Source: Cryptomeria japonica (lineage: Eukaryota; Streptophyta; Pinopsida; Cupressales; Cupressaceae). Taken from it: a stretch of DNA of 64,000 nt. Location: positions 27,296,272 through 27,360,271 of the forward strand of contig NC_081405.1 of NCBI RefSeq assembly GCF_030272615.1. Direction: 5' to 3'. Positions 32,723-44,037 of this stretch are shown in pieces. The notes beneath the pieces are model-generated. The model saw only the letters and a program-made list of their open reading frames with translations. It was not told the DNA's origin and did not search any database. Both the position numbers and the translations under genes were made by a program. Within the stretch, counting starts at the first letter, position 1. Every line of letters begins with the position of its first letter.

Positions 32723-32757
32723 CTTTCTTTTTACTTTTCCTTGATCTAATGTTGCCA

Positions 32758-33069
32758 TTAAATACTAGTGGATTTTGTTTTAGGTTCTACTGCATTGAGA
32801 TATAAGGCAATAACATGATCGTTGTGAAAGGTATCTATCTCAATGGGTCCATTGTCTTCCCAGTCAATAAGTTCTTGGTGGATTAAGGGTAAAGGATCAA
32901 CAGGTTGACTAGCATCAAAGACATTGAGGGTCATGACAAAATTGTCAGCGGTTTGGGTGATTTCTCCCAAGGTTGGGATATTACTCTCCTCGTCATATAC
33001 TCTCCCGATCTCTCTTTGATTGTCCTCAATGAAGTTAGAATTGATAAGTTGTGACTCTAATTCAAACAA
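32758..33069 (-). pseudogene. G1 linker between protease and RT
   Basis: 103 open codons: acidic, with FDASQPVDPLPLIHQELIDW and HNDHVIALYLNA. No catalytic domain; position and composition fit the protease-RT linker of gypsy polyproteins. It is cut by C1 at 32723. Confidence 0.55.
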
Positions 33070-33438
33070 TATGTATTATGACATTTGTCCCTCATGCGAA
33101 TGAATTATATCGACATCAACATCTTTTGTATAGCAAGATTCTTCGAAATATTTTTTAGAGCATGTGTCCCACTCCCACTCATTAGAGTCGGTGTCACTAG
33201 AGGCTCACAATTTCAGAATTTTCTCATAGATGTTATGAGTAGCTTCCTCTTTCTTTTTAGCAAGTTCTTCTCATCTTCTTTCTTCTACTTCTTCTTGCTA
33301 CTTGCGCACTTCTTGTTGTTGTTGTTGTTTGCGAGTGGCTTCTTCTTCCCTATTAATAGCAAGCTCTTCTTGTTTTCACTCATTTCCCTCTGCTTGTCAT
33401 TTGTGTGCTACTTCTTCTTCTTGTTGCTCTAGATTGTG
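33070..33438 (-). pseudogene. G1 linker, decayed, low complexity
   Basis: On the - strand this is GAA/AGA-rich and encodes Glu/Lys/Gln-rich, charged sequence with breaks. The + strand Phe/Leu-rich frame at 33085-33432 is its shadow. Confidence 0.45.
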
Positions 33439-33897
33439 TTAGCCAAAACCTAATCTTGATTTGTCTTTGGTGTGTTGAAAATGAGGTTGTATGGGTTCGA
33501 GGATACCTTCTTGTCTTTTGCCTATAGGACCACTGACTTTATACCCCATTTTCTTCATGATATCATATCCTTTTCCATACTGATCAATTGGTATATGGAC
33601 ATTATTGACCTCTTGTTGGGATTCTTGTTCATCCTTGTATAACCATTGTAGTACATCTTTATCTTTCGTCTCCTCAAACAAATTGTCGACCTTGACAAAG
33701 GATCCATCAAAGATTTTAAGGGTTTTTGGCAGGGGTTGTTGTTTTGAAGTTGATGGTTTACCATAAGACCTAGGAGAGAGTGATAAATCTTGTAAAGAAT
33801 ATTCTCCCATTCCATTGTCATGCAGTTGTAACTTTTTCTCAAAACTTGTCAAAGTTATTGTGAACAAGTTCTCCTTAGGTGATGCTTTAGGAGACAA
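33439..33897 (-). pseudogene. G1 G-patch-containing polyprotein segment
   Basis: 152 open codons. The C-terminal half has QYGKGYDIMKKMGYKVSGPI, then GKRQEGILEPIQPHFQ and KSRLGFG: a G-patch motif (aromatic-x2-G-x-GY...MGY...GLG/LGFG), a nucleic-acid-binding glycine-rich fold. G-patch segments are known next to the protease in some retroelements. The upstream part (LQHDNGMGEYSLQDLSLSPR) is related to G2 21733-22110. The frame is intact here but not joined to RT. Confidence 0.72.
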
Positions 33898-34102
33898 AAA
33901 CTCTCTGTTGTAGGAATTGTTACATCCTGAGTTGGTCTCAGATTAGTACAATGTTGAAAGGGATTTGAATATGCTAAAATAGTGATCTCTTATCCATCAT
34001 AGGGGAATTTTACACATTGCTAATATATTTAAGGAACTACTACATATCATGGATCCAAGGCCTGCCTAGGAGTATGTTGTACGATAAATTTAGGTCTAAC
34101 AC
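33898..34102 (-). pseudogene. G1 protease C-terminal part, decayed
   Basis: Frame-broken continuation of the protease domain on the - strand, between the ORFs at 34103 and 33897. Confidence 0.45.
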
Positions 34103-34369
34103 TTAACAAATTGTGTCCCTCTGTACTGGTCCTATTCTGAGAGGTAATATCACCATTCCTTTAGAAGACTTCTCCTCTTCGTCATACGCTTTTATGGTGA
34201 TCTTATTCCTAGGATCCACTGCTTCTTTAAAAAAGCCTAAGGCATGAACTAGACTTAATGCACAAATATTCAAGTCGGCTCCTCCATCTATGAGGACACG
34301 TTTAACGCGTGTTTTGTGGATAAGTACTTCAATATGCAACGAAGCATTATGAGGATGTTGCAAGGACAT
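34103..34369 (-). pseudogene. G1 retroviral-type aspartic protease
   Basis: The frame shows ASLHIEVLIHKTRVKRVLID followed by GGADLNICALSLVHALGF, then NKITIKAYDEEEKSSKGMV. The catalytic DGGA is intact. G2 20851-21444 aligns directly (RVLIDGGEGLNIC). It would cleave the element polyprotein. Confidence 0.8.
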
Positions 34370-34791
34370 GTCATCATTTTTTGTGGAGGATAAGAATGAG
34401 GTGTTGTTATATGTCCTACCATGGCTTGGAATTGGTCAGCATCCAAATCTTTAGAGACAATGGTCTCTACTAAATCCTCTTTGTGCGTTGGTGAAAGTTT
34501 AAAAAGCTCTAGTATTGATATTTGTGTAGGGGTCTTTTGCATTTTCTCTACTAGGTTATATTGTCTATAAGTAGATGTTGTGTTAGTTATCAGACCCAAA
34601 AATGTTACTTTAGCTTTGCTTTTGTTGATAGCATGTGCTAGTTCTAATTGTGCTTTTTCTTTAACAATGATGACTTTAACCACATTGTAATATGCATGAG
34701 CATAGTTAAATTTTTCTTTCCCTTTTCTATCACGTGTGTTTAATGGTTCACCCTTCTCATAGTTTGGCAGTGGAGTTTTGAATGTCATGTA
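34370..34791 (-). pseudogene. G1 gag-protease junction segment
   Basis: The frame 34288-34824 gives ISILELFKLSPTHKEDLVET and DADQFQAMVGHITTPHS, homologous to the same stretch in G2. C2 interrupts it at 34791/34792; the frame continues at 42244. Confidence 0.65.
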
Positions 34792-36309
34792 TGTTGGCAT
34801 ATGAGCAGAATATGTTGACATCATGATATTGTGTTGTCATTGATGTCAATATGCTAGAAGAGAGAACCGGTAATATGCTGAAGAGTGAACTGGTAATATG
34901 ATGAAGAGTGAATAGGTTTATTGAAGTTAAGCAACTGGAAAAGTGAACCAGTATATGTGCAAAAGGTGAAGCGGTACATTTGTCCAAGTGAACCGGTATA
35001 TGGAATGTTTTCTATCAAGGTTTAATATGGTATGACTCCCGGTTGGTAGTCTCAGCTTCAGGGTTTTCGGTTGAAGTGTTTTGAGCCTGTGTGATTCAAT
35101 TGATGGCATTGTGTGATGAGTTAACATTGTAATGGAGATCAGATCGTGTTGCCACATCAGCCTCGTGCACATGAAGGATCTTGCATGAAGGAGATTGATC
35201 CTATCTACCTCAGGAATGTGCGAAGTCTCTGCAAACGGTGGAGAACACATGATGGGTTATCACCTCCAAGAAGTGGTGAAAAATGAACGATGGAGAATGT
35301 CTTGAGATCTGTCCAAGACCGTTGTATTCAAATGCAAAGTGTTCAATGGTCAGGATTGAACCAACTGAATTGCTCAACCTAAATGTTTAGGGTTTAGGGT
35401 TTATGTTACCGACCTATCTGTTTCCTATAAGGTCGATGTTGTGTTTCATGTTGAAGTTGTTGGCAAATATTGTGTGTGTATCTAAGTGCAAAGATACGTG
35501 ATTCTTGCCAGACCAGATAAGAGGGTTGATACCTGCAGAGTGTGTATGCAAAAGAAAGGAACTAAAGCGGGTCTGCATTGGCATTGAGTGCTATTACTAA
35601 ATCATTGTAATACTTGTTGATCTCTAATCACTTCAATAGTTGGAAAATCCCTTAACAGGGTAGCTTTAACCAGCTTGTTGTAAATCCTTTAACAGGGTGA
35701 CTCAAAGCCATTGAGTTCATAAAATCCACTAACAAGGTAACCTTTAACAAGGTTTAACCCTTAACCGGGTATTCTAGCCATCCCTTAACCGGGTGATCCC
35801 TACCAGAATCAGTTCCTAACAGAACCTGTTGTAATAGTCTTTAACCGGACTAGGATTCTAACAGAGCGGACTTCTAAAGAGTTCAAAAATAGCTTGTGGG
35901 TATTCATTCCCACCGTGGTTTTTCTTAGTTGGGTTTCCACGTGAAAAGTATGTGTGTCATATGTGATGTCTTTTTCTTGTGATGCTTTGTTGATTTCTGT
36001 CAAAAGGTGAATCATGTTGATCTAGCAAGTTATTATATTTCTGATGATAGATTGCCTATTTATGCACAAGGATAATGTGGAAATGAGGGTGTAGGTTGTG
36101 TGGTAAGATAAGTGTTTCTGGTTTATATCTTTCACACTCTCATTGTGCTTAACCGGTAGTAATTTGGTTTATGACCGATGTTAGTGATTGCCAGTCAAGT
36201 TCATTGTTTGTAGTCAAACCGGTTTAGGAAAAGTTTTTGTACTTGTACTGATTCACCCCCCCCCCTCTCAGTACCAGTTTGGTACTCACTATTCATCATT
36301 GTGTTATCA
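34792..36309 (+). repeat. C2 5' LTR
   Basis: 1518 bp. Includes TTTAGGGTTTAGGGTTTA (35386-35403), the CCTTAACCGGGT array (about 35645-35885) and a C-tract near 36256. Confidence 0.9.
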
Positions 36310-36310
36310 A

Positions 36311-36323
36311 TTGATATCAGAGC
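36311..36323 (+). other. C2 primer binding site
   Basis: TTGATATCAGAGC one base after the LTR end; one mismatch from the initiator tRNA-Met site TGGTATCAGAGC. Confidence 0.8.
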
Positions 36324-36380
36324 TTCCTCCAAGTCCTCTGTGTTGTAAGCTTAACCGCTTGAGGGAAAGATCCTATTGTA

Positions 36381-37260
36381 ATGATGAAGAGGGAAGGTCC
36401 AAAGTTCAACAGAGAGAACTTTAAAATATGGAAGGACAGAATGAAGATATACATTAGAAGCATGGGTGCTCAACATTGGAGCTATGTTGAGAATGTTTAT
36501 GTTATCCCTACCAGTACTCTCACCGATGACCAAAAGAGAGAGATTCAGGAGAATGGGCAAGTCATGGAAGCCCTAATTAGTAGTTTATCTAACATTGAGT
36601 TTATTGATGTTCAAGACAAAGATAATCCCAAAGAAGTATGGGATACTCTTGAGAATATCTATGGCGATGATGAACATGTGAAACAAGCTAAGGAAGAAAG
36701 AATTAGAGGAAAGTTTGAAGACATGCAGATGGTTGAAGGAGAGACCATTCAACAATATGGAATAAGAATCAAAACTGTTGTTGGAGATATCAAGAGTGTA
36801 GGTGGTAAAATGGAAGATTCCACTATTGTTAGCAAAGTTTTGAGATCCTTATTACTGGTCTATGCAATAAGGGTTGCTGCTATTCAGGAGTTGAGGTCAA
36901 TAGACAAGACTAAGGTGTCCCTAGACTCCATCATCACAAAGTTGACAGGCTATGAGCTAAATAGTTTTGATGACAGTGTTCAAAAGATTGAATCAGCCTT
37001 TAGAGCATCTTCTGCACCATCTAGAAAAGGCAAAGAAGCTAGTACCAGTGGTGAACCAAGACAGAGTAGAGAAATGGATGATGAGGATATCCTGATGGAA
37101 TTTGAAGCTTCTTGCCAAGAGACTTCCTAAGGGAACCGGTAAATACAGAGGTAAGCTTCCTTTGAACTGCTTCTCTTGTAACCGGATATGACACATTGTT
37201 GTAAACTGTCCTAATGGTGATAGCAAGGACAAACCGGAAAAGTTCAAGAAGTTCAAAGGA
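36381..37260 (+). pseudogene. C2 gag
   Basis: ATG 36381 opens a 249-codon frame with the DUF4219/UBN2-type gag core: KFNRENFKIWKDRMKIYI, EVWDTLENIYGDDEHVKQAK, DSTIVSKVLRSLL. The frame closes with TAA at 37128 because of a one-base shift. In the other frame, KYRGKLPLNCFSCNRI is followed by TGA and HIVVNC, a zinc knuckle whose Gly codon (GGA) has become TGA. It would package element RNA. Confidence 0.85.
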
Positions 37261-38301
37261 GGAAACTGGAGAAACTATTTTGTAGTAGTTGATGAAGGTG
37301 TCACTGATGAGGAATCGAAAGATGAATAAAATGAGGATATTGTGTTTGTAGCAATCAAGGAAGATGTGTCAGACAAGAAGGCTCTTGTCTCCCGCTTTGA
37401 TAATTCCAATGAGTGGATTATTGACAGTGGTTGTTCTCACCATATGACTGGTGACCGGAGTAAGTTTCTTTCTCTGGAAGAGTATGATGGTGGTATGGTT
37501 CATTTTGGTAATGATGCACCATGTATGGTCAAAGGCAGAGGGTCCATCTCTCTGAATGGAAAGAGTAGTGCTGACAATGTGTATTGGGTGGAAGGTCTCA
37601 GACACAACCTATTGAGTGTTGCCCAGATGAATGATAGTGGACTCACTCTAGAATTCAAAAATGGAGTGTGCAAAATCAAAGGAAAAAATGGCGAACTAAT
37701 GGCCACCGGTATGCAAACCAAAGGTAACCTATTTCAACTGAATGCAAATATAAGTACATGTCTTATGGCTAAGTTTGATGATAGCTGGATATGGCATAGG
37801 AGACTTTACCATGTAAACTTTGATAACATTGTGAAGGCTAGTAAGATCAAGGCAGTTAGAGGACTGTCGATGCTGAGCAAACCAGAAAATCCTCTGTGCA
37901 AAGAGTGTCAACTAGGGAAAATGTCTTCCTCAACCTTCAAAGGTAAATCTTTCACTACAGACAATTTACTTGATCTTGTACATACTGATTTGTGTGGTCC
38001 TATGAAAACTAGGAGTGTGTAGGAAGATAGGTATTTTATGATTCTTACAGATGATTGCTCAAGAATGATGTGGGTCACATTCTTGAAGGATAAGTCTGAA
38101 GCCTTTGGAAAGTTCAAAGCTTTCAGAGCACTGGTAGAAAAGGAAAGCGGTAGAAGAATCAAATGCCTTAGAACTGATCAAGGAGGGGAATTCACTTCCG
38201 GTGAATTCAGCAAATATTGTGAAGAGAACGGCATCAAGAGGCAACTGTCTGCCCCCCAGAATCCACAGTAGAATGGCTTAGTAGAGAGGAACATCCGGAC
38301 T
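37261..38301 (+). pseudogene. C2 protease, pre-integrase and integrase
   Basis: The protease active site is in NEWIIDSGCSHHMTGD (DSG). The pre-integrase domain is IWHRRLYHVNFDNIVKASK with CKECQLGKM. The integrase core has HTDLCGPMKTRSV, a TAG at 38020, FMILTDDCSRMMWVTFLKD and CLRTDQGGEFTSGEF, then a TAG at 38269 where APQNPQQNG is expected, then NGLVERN. The D,D,E residues are all visible. The parts lie in one frame. Confidence 0.88.
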
Positions 38302-40490
38302 ATGGTTGAAGCGGCTAGAACCATGTTAATCCAAGGAAAGGTTGCTCACAACTTTTGGAGAGAAGCGGTGAGCACTGCAGTCTACACAATGAACCGGGTA
38401 CTCATTAAGAAAGGAAAGGATAAGACTCCTTATGAGTACTGGACTAGTAAGACACCAGTGGTAAGCTACTTCAGAGTGTTTGGTAGTAAATGTTATATCA
38501 AGAGGAGTGAACATCAGAGAAAGTTTGATGCTAAAAGTAATGAGGGAATATTCCTAGGGTATTCCACAAAGAGAAAAGCTCTCAGATGTTTCAACAATAG
38601 GACTCAGAGAGTTGTTGAAAGCATCAATGTTAGGGTTGATGAAAATTCTGAGAAATCTGAGGAAACTGGTAGAGAGCATGCGGGAGATGAACCGGTAGTA
38701 ACCTTCTGGGAACCGATTGAAAATCAGCCCAGTACCAGTAATTGTGCTCCTACACCGGTGGATGCTGATGCTGATAAAGATGAGGATAAAGAAGAAAAGC
38801 AAGAGGAATCTGTTAAGAATATACCTAGGTATGTAAAACTCAATCATGATCCAAAGCAAATCATAGGAGACAAAGATGCAGGAATTCTTACAAGAAGAAA
38901 GGTCAGAGAAAACTCATGTATGATCTCTGAATTTGAGCCTAAATTGTTCAAAGAGGCACATAAAGATGAAGATTGGATCAAGGCAATGGAAGAGGAACTT
39001 GATCAAATAGAGAAGAATGGTACATGGTCTTTGCTACCTAGACCGAAGCATAAAAATGTCATTGGAACCAAATGGATCTTCAGAAATAAACTGAATGAGG
39101 ATGGCACAATGATAAGGAACAAAGCCAGACTAGTATGTAAAGGATATGCCCAAGAAGAAGGAGAAGACTATGGAGAAACCTTTTCTCTAGTAGCAAGATT
39201 GGAAGGAGTTCATATGCTTCTTGCATATGTAGCTTTTAAAGGATTCAAGGTATACCAAATGGATGTAAAATCTGCATTTCTAAATGGAATACTTGAAGAT
39301 GAGGTGTATATACAGCAACCAGATGGGTTTGCCCTATCAAAATACAGTGACATGGTGTGTAGGCTACATAAAGCCTTGTATGGTCTGAAGCAGGCACCTA
39401 GAGCATGGTATGAACACTTGCACTCCCATCTTGTGAAGATTGGATTTGAAAGAACAAGTGAAGATAGCAATATCTACTTGAAATCGGAAGGAGATCAGAT
39501 TCTGATCTGTGAAGTATTTGTTGATGATATAATCTTTGGTGGAGATGACAAGATGAGCCATGACTTTGCAGATGAGATGAAAAAGGAGTTTGAGATGTCA
39601 CTCATAGGGGAGATTAAGTTCTTCATTGGACTACAGATTCAGCAAATGAAAGATGGAATCTTTATTACTCAGTCCAAGTATGTCAAAGAGGTGTTGAAGA
39701 CCTTTGGCATGGAAGACAACAAACCGGTTGGTACATCAATGGTGACTGGTTGTAAACTATCAAAAGAGGATGACTCAGCATTGGTAAATGAGAAGGAATA
39801 CCAATCAATGATTGGTAAGTTGCATTATGTAGTGCATAGCAGACCAGACATTGCACATGTAGTGGGTATTACCGCTCGGTTTCAGCAAAGCCCAAGAGAA
39901 TCCCACTTGGTAGCAGTCAAGCGGATTCTTAGATATCTAAAGGGAACTATTGACTATGGATTATGGTATCCATATAATGATGATTTCAACCTGAAAGTGT
40001 TCACAGATGCTAACTGGGCTGGTAATGTGGATGACCAGAAGAGCACAACCGGTGGTGCATTCTTTCTCGGTGGTAGACTAGTCTCATGGATGAGTAAAAA
40101 GCAGAGTTGTATCTCTTAGTCTATAGTAGAAGCAGGGTATGTTGCAGCTTTTATGAACTGCACCCAGACTATTTGGATGAAGCATGTATTGAATGGATTC
40201 AAAGTTCTTGTATCTGAACCAGTAAGTATATTTTGTGACAATACAAGTGCAATTAACATTTCCAAGAATCCAGTTTTACATGCTAGAACCAAGCACTTTG
40301 AACTCAAGTATCATTTCTTGAGGGAAAAGGTTTAGAACAAAGAGGTGGTATTGGAACATGTTTCCAGTAAGGAGCAGTTAGTAGACATATTCACCAAGCC
40401 TCTACCAAAGGCTACTTTTACCTATCTGAGAGGTGAATTAGGGGTGCTGCCCCTTCAAGAGGTAATCTAAAGGTTTGTGCTCCACATCAG
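38302..40490 (+). pseudogene. C2 integrase C terminus, reverse transcriptase and RNase H
   Basis: A 605-codon open block (38302-40119). It starts [20 protein letters not shown] and [15 protein letters not shown] (integrase C terminus), then RT with [55 protein letters not shown] and catalytic FVDDIIFGG. RNase H follows with [19 protein letters not shown] and, after a TAG at 40117, VEAGYVAAF, CDNTSAINISKNPVLHART, a TAG at 40333, and SKEQLVDIFTKPLPKAT. Apart from the stops it is nearly undamaged. Confidence 0.92.
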
Positions 40491-40703
40491 TCAGATCTTA
40501 CTTTGCTATATCTTTTCAGGATTGATGTGTTGAAGGATGCTACTCCTCAGGGGGAGCAGCATAATGGAACAAGGAAGCTTGTGCCTCCACTTTGGCATTG
40601 TTGTCAAAGGGGGAGAAGATGTGAAGCAGAGAAGATATCTATAGTATTAAGGAGAAGATGTGATGCAGAAAGAGAGATGTCTTTGTATATTGCCATCAAT
40701 GCC
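40491..40703 (+). other. C2 3' untranslated region
   Basis: Contains CTCAGGGGGAGCAGC (about 40546) and TTGTCAAAGGGGGAGAAG (about 40602), the two upstream polypurine-like tracts also present in C1 and C3. Confidence 0.65.
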
Positions 40704-40715
40704 AAAGGGGGAGAT
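40704..40715 (+). other. C2 polypurine tract
   Basis: AAAGGGGGAGAT directly before TGTTGGCAT of the 3' LTR; it is bracketed by the inverted repeat ATGCCAA / TTGGCAT. Confidence 0.8.
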
Positions 40716-42243
40716 TGTTGGCATATGTGCAAAATATGTTGACATGATGATATTGTGTTGTCATTGATGTCAATATGCTGGAAGAGAGAACCGGTAATAT
40801 GCTGAAGAGTGAATTGGTAATATGATGAAGAGTGAACAGGTTTATTGAAGTTAAGCAATTGGCAAAGTGAACCGGTATAATGTTGAGAACCGGTATATGT
40901 GCAAAAGGTGAAGCGGTACGTTTGTCCAAGTGAACCGGTATATGGAATGTTTTCTATCAAGGTTTAATATGGTATGACTACCGGTTGGTAGTCTCAGCTT
41001 CAGGGTTTCTGGTTGAAGTGTTTCGAGCCTGTGTGATTCAACCAATGACATTGTGTGATGAGTTAGCATTGTAATGGAGATCAGATCATGTTGCCACATC
41101 ATCCTCATGCACGTGAAGGATCTTGCATGAAGGAGATTGATCCTATCTACCTCCAGAATGTGTGAAGTCTCTGCAAACGGTGGAGAATGCATGATGGGTT
41201 ATCACCTCCAAGAAGCGATGAAGAACGAACGACAAAGAATGTATTGAGATTTGTTCAAGACCGTTGTATTCAAATGCAAAGTGTTCAATGGTCAGGATTG
41301 AACCGACTGAATTTCTCAACCTAAATGTTTAGGGTTTAGGGTTTATGTTACCGACCTATCTATTTCCTATAAGGTCGATGTTGTGTTTCATGTTGAAGTT
41401 GTTAGCAAATGTTGGGTGTGTATCTAAGTGCAAAGATACATGATTCTTGCCAGACCAAATAAGAGGGTTGATACCTGCAGATTAAGTATGCAGAAGAAAG
41501 GAACTAAAGCGGGTCTGCATTGGCATTGAGTATTATTACCAGATCATTGTAATACCTTTTAATCTCTAATCACTTCAACAGTTGGAAAATCCCGTAACAG
41601 GGTATCTTTAACCAGCTTGATGTAAATCCTTTAATAGGGTGACTCAAAGCCATTGAGTTCATAAAATCCTTTAACAAGGTAACCTTTAATAGGGTTTAAC
41701 CCTTAACCGGGTATTCTAGCCATCCCTTAACCGGGTGATCCCTAACAGGATCAGTTCCTAACAGAACCTGTTGTAACAGTCTTTAACTGGACTAGGCTTC
41801 TAACAGAGCGGACTTCTAAAGAGTTCAAAAATAGCTTGTGGGTATTCATCCCCACCGTGGTTTTTCTTAGTTGGGTTTCCACGTGAAAAATATGTGTGTC
41901 ATATGTGATGTCTTTTTCATGTGATGCTTTGTTAATGTCTTTTTCATGTGATGTTGATCTAGCAAGTTATTATATTTCTGATGATAGATTGTTTGTTTAT
42001 GCACAAGGATAATGTGGAAATGAGGGTGTAGGTTGTGTGGTAAGATAAGTGTTTCTGGTTTATATCTTTCACAGTCTCATTGTGCTTAACCGACAGTAAT
42101 TTGGTTTATGACTGGTGTTAGTGATTGTGAGTCAAGTTCAATGTTTGCAGTCAAACCGGTTCAGGAAAAGTTTTTGTACCTGTACTAATTCACCCCCCCT
42201 CTCAGTACCGGTTTGGTACTCACTGTTCATCATTGTGTTATCA
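40716..42243 (+). repeat. C2 3' LTR
   Basis: 1528 bp, matching 34792-36309, with small indels such as a repeated TGTCTTTTTCATGTGATG near 41906-41950. Confidence 0.9.
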
Positions 42244-42480
42244 GTGTATGATTCATTTGTCCTATGTCAATCCACTGTTATGACCTCATTATCAATTATG
42301 TCTTGAATGACGTGTTTGAGTCTTTGACAATCATTTGTTTGATGTCCTTTGCTTTGATGATAATCACAAAAATGATTGTCATTCCACCACGATGGTTTCA
42401 ATTTAGGTTCAAAGTCTCTTATTTATGGCAATGTGATCAGTTTGTTTGCAATAAGTGTCTTCAATGTCGATTGTAATGGT
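42244..42480 (-). pseudogene. G1 gag C terminus with knuckle-like motif
   Basis: On the - strand EPKLKPSWWNDNHFCDYHQS is followed by KGHQTNDCQRLKHVIQDIID, the gypsy C-x2-H...GH-x4-C motif. It is homologous to G2 KPNWWNDDEYYEF. It joins 34791 across C2. Confidence 0.75.
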
Positions 42481-43286
42481 TCACCAATGTTGGTAGATTT
42501 CCTATTAAAGTTAGGAAAAGATGGTTTTGGTTTGTTGTTATCTTGGTTAACCACTGGTGTGCAACTTGATAGATTGAATATGGGTTGCTTTGGTTACAAA
42601 TTATTTGCATCTACCACTCCATCATTGACAATGTTTCTATTTATGGTCCAAAATTTGGGTTTATCATTATTATGATTGCTATTGTTGTTGATATTGTTAA
42701 AAGAATTATTTCTTTCTTTGTAAAGTTTTAATTCTCCCTTTTTTACCAATAGCCTCTTCTATCTTGATTCCATTTTCAACCATTTTATTGAAATTGGGAG
42801 GCCATTGTAATTTTAACCTATAGCTCATTTTGCTTGTGAGATTGTCAATGAAAATATCCATTTTTTTGTTATTTGGCACATGTCTAGAATATCTGGCAAA
42901 CAAATGTCTCCATATTTGTAAGAAAGTCATAAAAGGTTCTCCATTTTTTTGTTTCATGTTGTACAAGTCAAGCATGGTAATCTCATGTTGTATGTTATAG
43001 GAGTATTGTGATATGAATTTATTCACCAGTTCTTCAAATGATCTAATTCATGGTGGTAGTTTTGAGAACCACTCCATAGATTGTCCACTTGACTTCTTGG
43101 GAATAAACACATGAGATTATATGTTTCATTATGCGCAAACTCCATGCTCATGGTGCAAAATTCTCTGATATGATCTTGGGAATCTATTTTGTCATCATAT
43201 TTACCATGCTTTGGGATCTTGCAATTTTGATGAAAAGGCACCATGTTCAAACTCCTATCAAAAGGGTATGGACAAATGTCTTCCAA
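42481..43286 (-). pseudogene. G1 gag capsid core, two frames
   Basis: 43023-43286 gives MEDICPYPFDRSLNMVPFHQ and KHGKYDDKIDSQDHIREF. 42706-43026 gives NKFISQYSYNIQHEITMLDL, YNMKQKNGEPFMTFLQIW and FIDNLTSKMSYRLKL. Together they are the gag capsid domain, broken by one frameshift at about 43025. It is the same family as G2 gag (RDICPYPLEKSITM; FIQHFSYNIETDISV). Confidence 0.82.
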
Positions 43287-43328
43287 TGAATACCTTTTGA
43301 CAATTCCTCTTTGGATATCTTGTATTTG

Positions 43329-44037
43329 CTATTGGAGTGCTTGCATTTGTTGGGTAAGTTCCAAAAGAGGATTGTCAACATTATTTATTGTTTCATGTTG
43401 GTTTCTTTCCGTATCATTGGCTTCATTACGAGTGCGATTTAGTGTATCCTCAGGTCGATCGTTAGTATTGCGAGTATTACTTGATTCTGCATTTTGTCTT
43501 AAGCTTGTTATGTCAAAGTTTTGAGGTAGTTTAGCACTTGAATCAACTAGCATCAAGAAATATTTCTCCTTTTCGGTTTCTAATATCTTTTCCATAAATT
43601 TCCCAAATTTGGGATCTTGTTGTATTTCTCTAAGTATTTATCAGTCATTTCCTCTTCCTCCTCTTCATGTCCGAATTGATGAAACAAAGGATTCTCCTCT
43701 GCCATTGTAGGTATTTTTCTTTCCTTTCTTTTGAGTTTTTGTTTATGAGCCTTGGTTAATACAGGCATACAAGTGATCCAAATGTTTTGAAAGGTTTTAA
43801 TCTCAAAATCGTGACTCAATAGGTGATTAGTTGTTGAGGTAGATATGACAAGTTGATTTGACCACTTCTATTGAGATATTGAGATAGTCCTAATCTTTGT
43901 TCCAAGGCACGCGTTCTTAGAGATTCTTTATCAAACTTATTTCCACGATCATGTAGATAATCACAATAGCAGTGTAATAATGTGTGATGCTTTAATAAGA
44001 TTTTGCGGTTTATATAAAGGGATTTTCTCCTTTTCAA
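43329..44037 (-). pseudogene. G1 gag N terminus
   Basis: Frames 43329-43595 and 43580-43819 overlap. The first has EKEKYFLMLVDSSAKLPQNF, parallel to G2 RQYFLQVMAQSGAKIPHDF. The second has MAEENPLFHQFGHEEEEEEM. The 43816-44037 frame (RALEQRLGLSQYLNRSGQIN) may be leader or a gag extension; I cannot choose the start. Confidence 0.6.

Larger units (their letters stand above)
34792..42243 (+). mobile_element. C2: SIRE-like Ty1/copia element, full length, inactivated
   Basis: LTRs 34792-36309 (1518 bp) and 40716-42243 (1528 bp) start TGTTGGCATATG and end GTGTTATCA. Flanks are ATGTA (34787-34791) and GTGTA (42244-42248), one mismatch. Removing C2 rejoins G1 gag. The interior keeps gag, protease, integrase, RT and RNase H in order. 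One gag frameshift and several stops (TGA in the zinc knuckle, TAA at 37327, TAG at 38020, 38269, 40117 and 40333) inactivate it. It is the best-preserved copia copy in the window. Confidence 0.9.

Noticed and set aside
33085-33432. Phe/Leu-rich + strand frame looking like membrane segments
   Set aside because: It is the antisense of a GAA/AGA-rich linker in G1; composition explains it.
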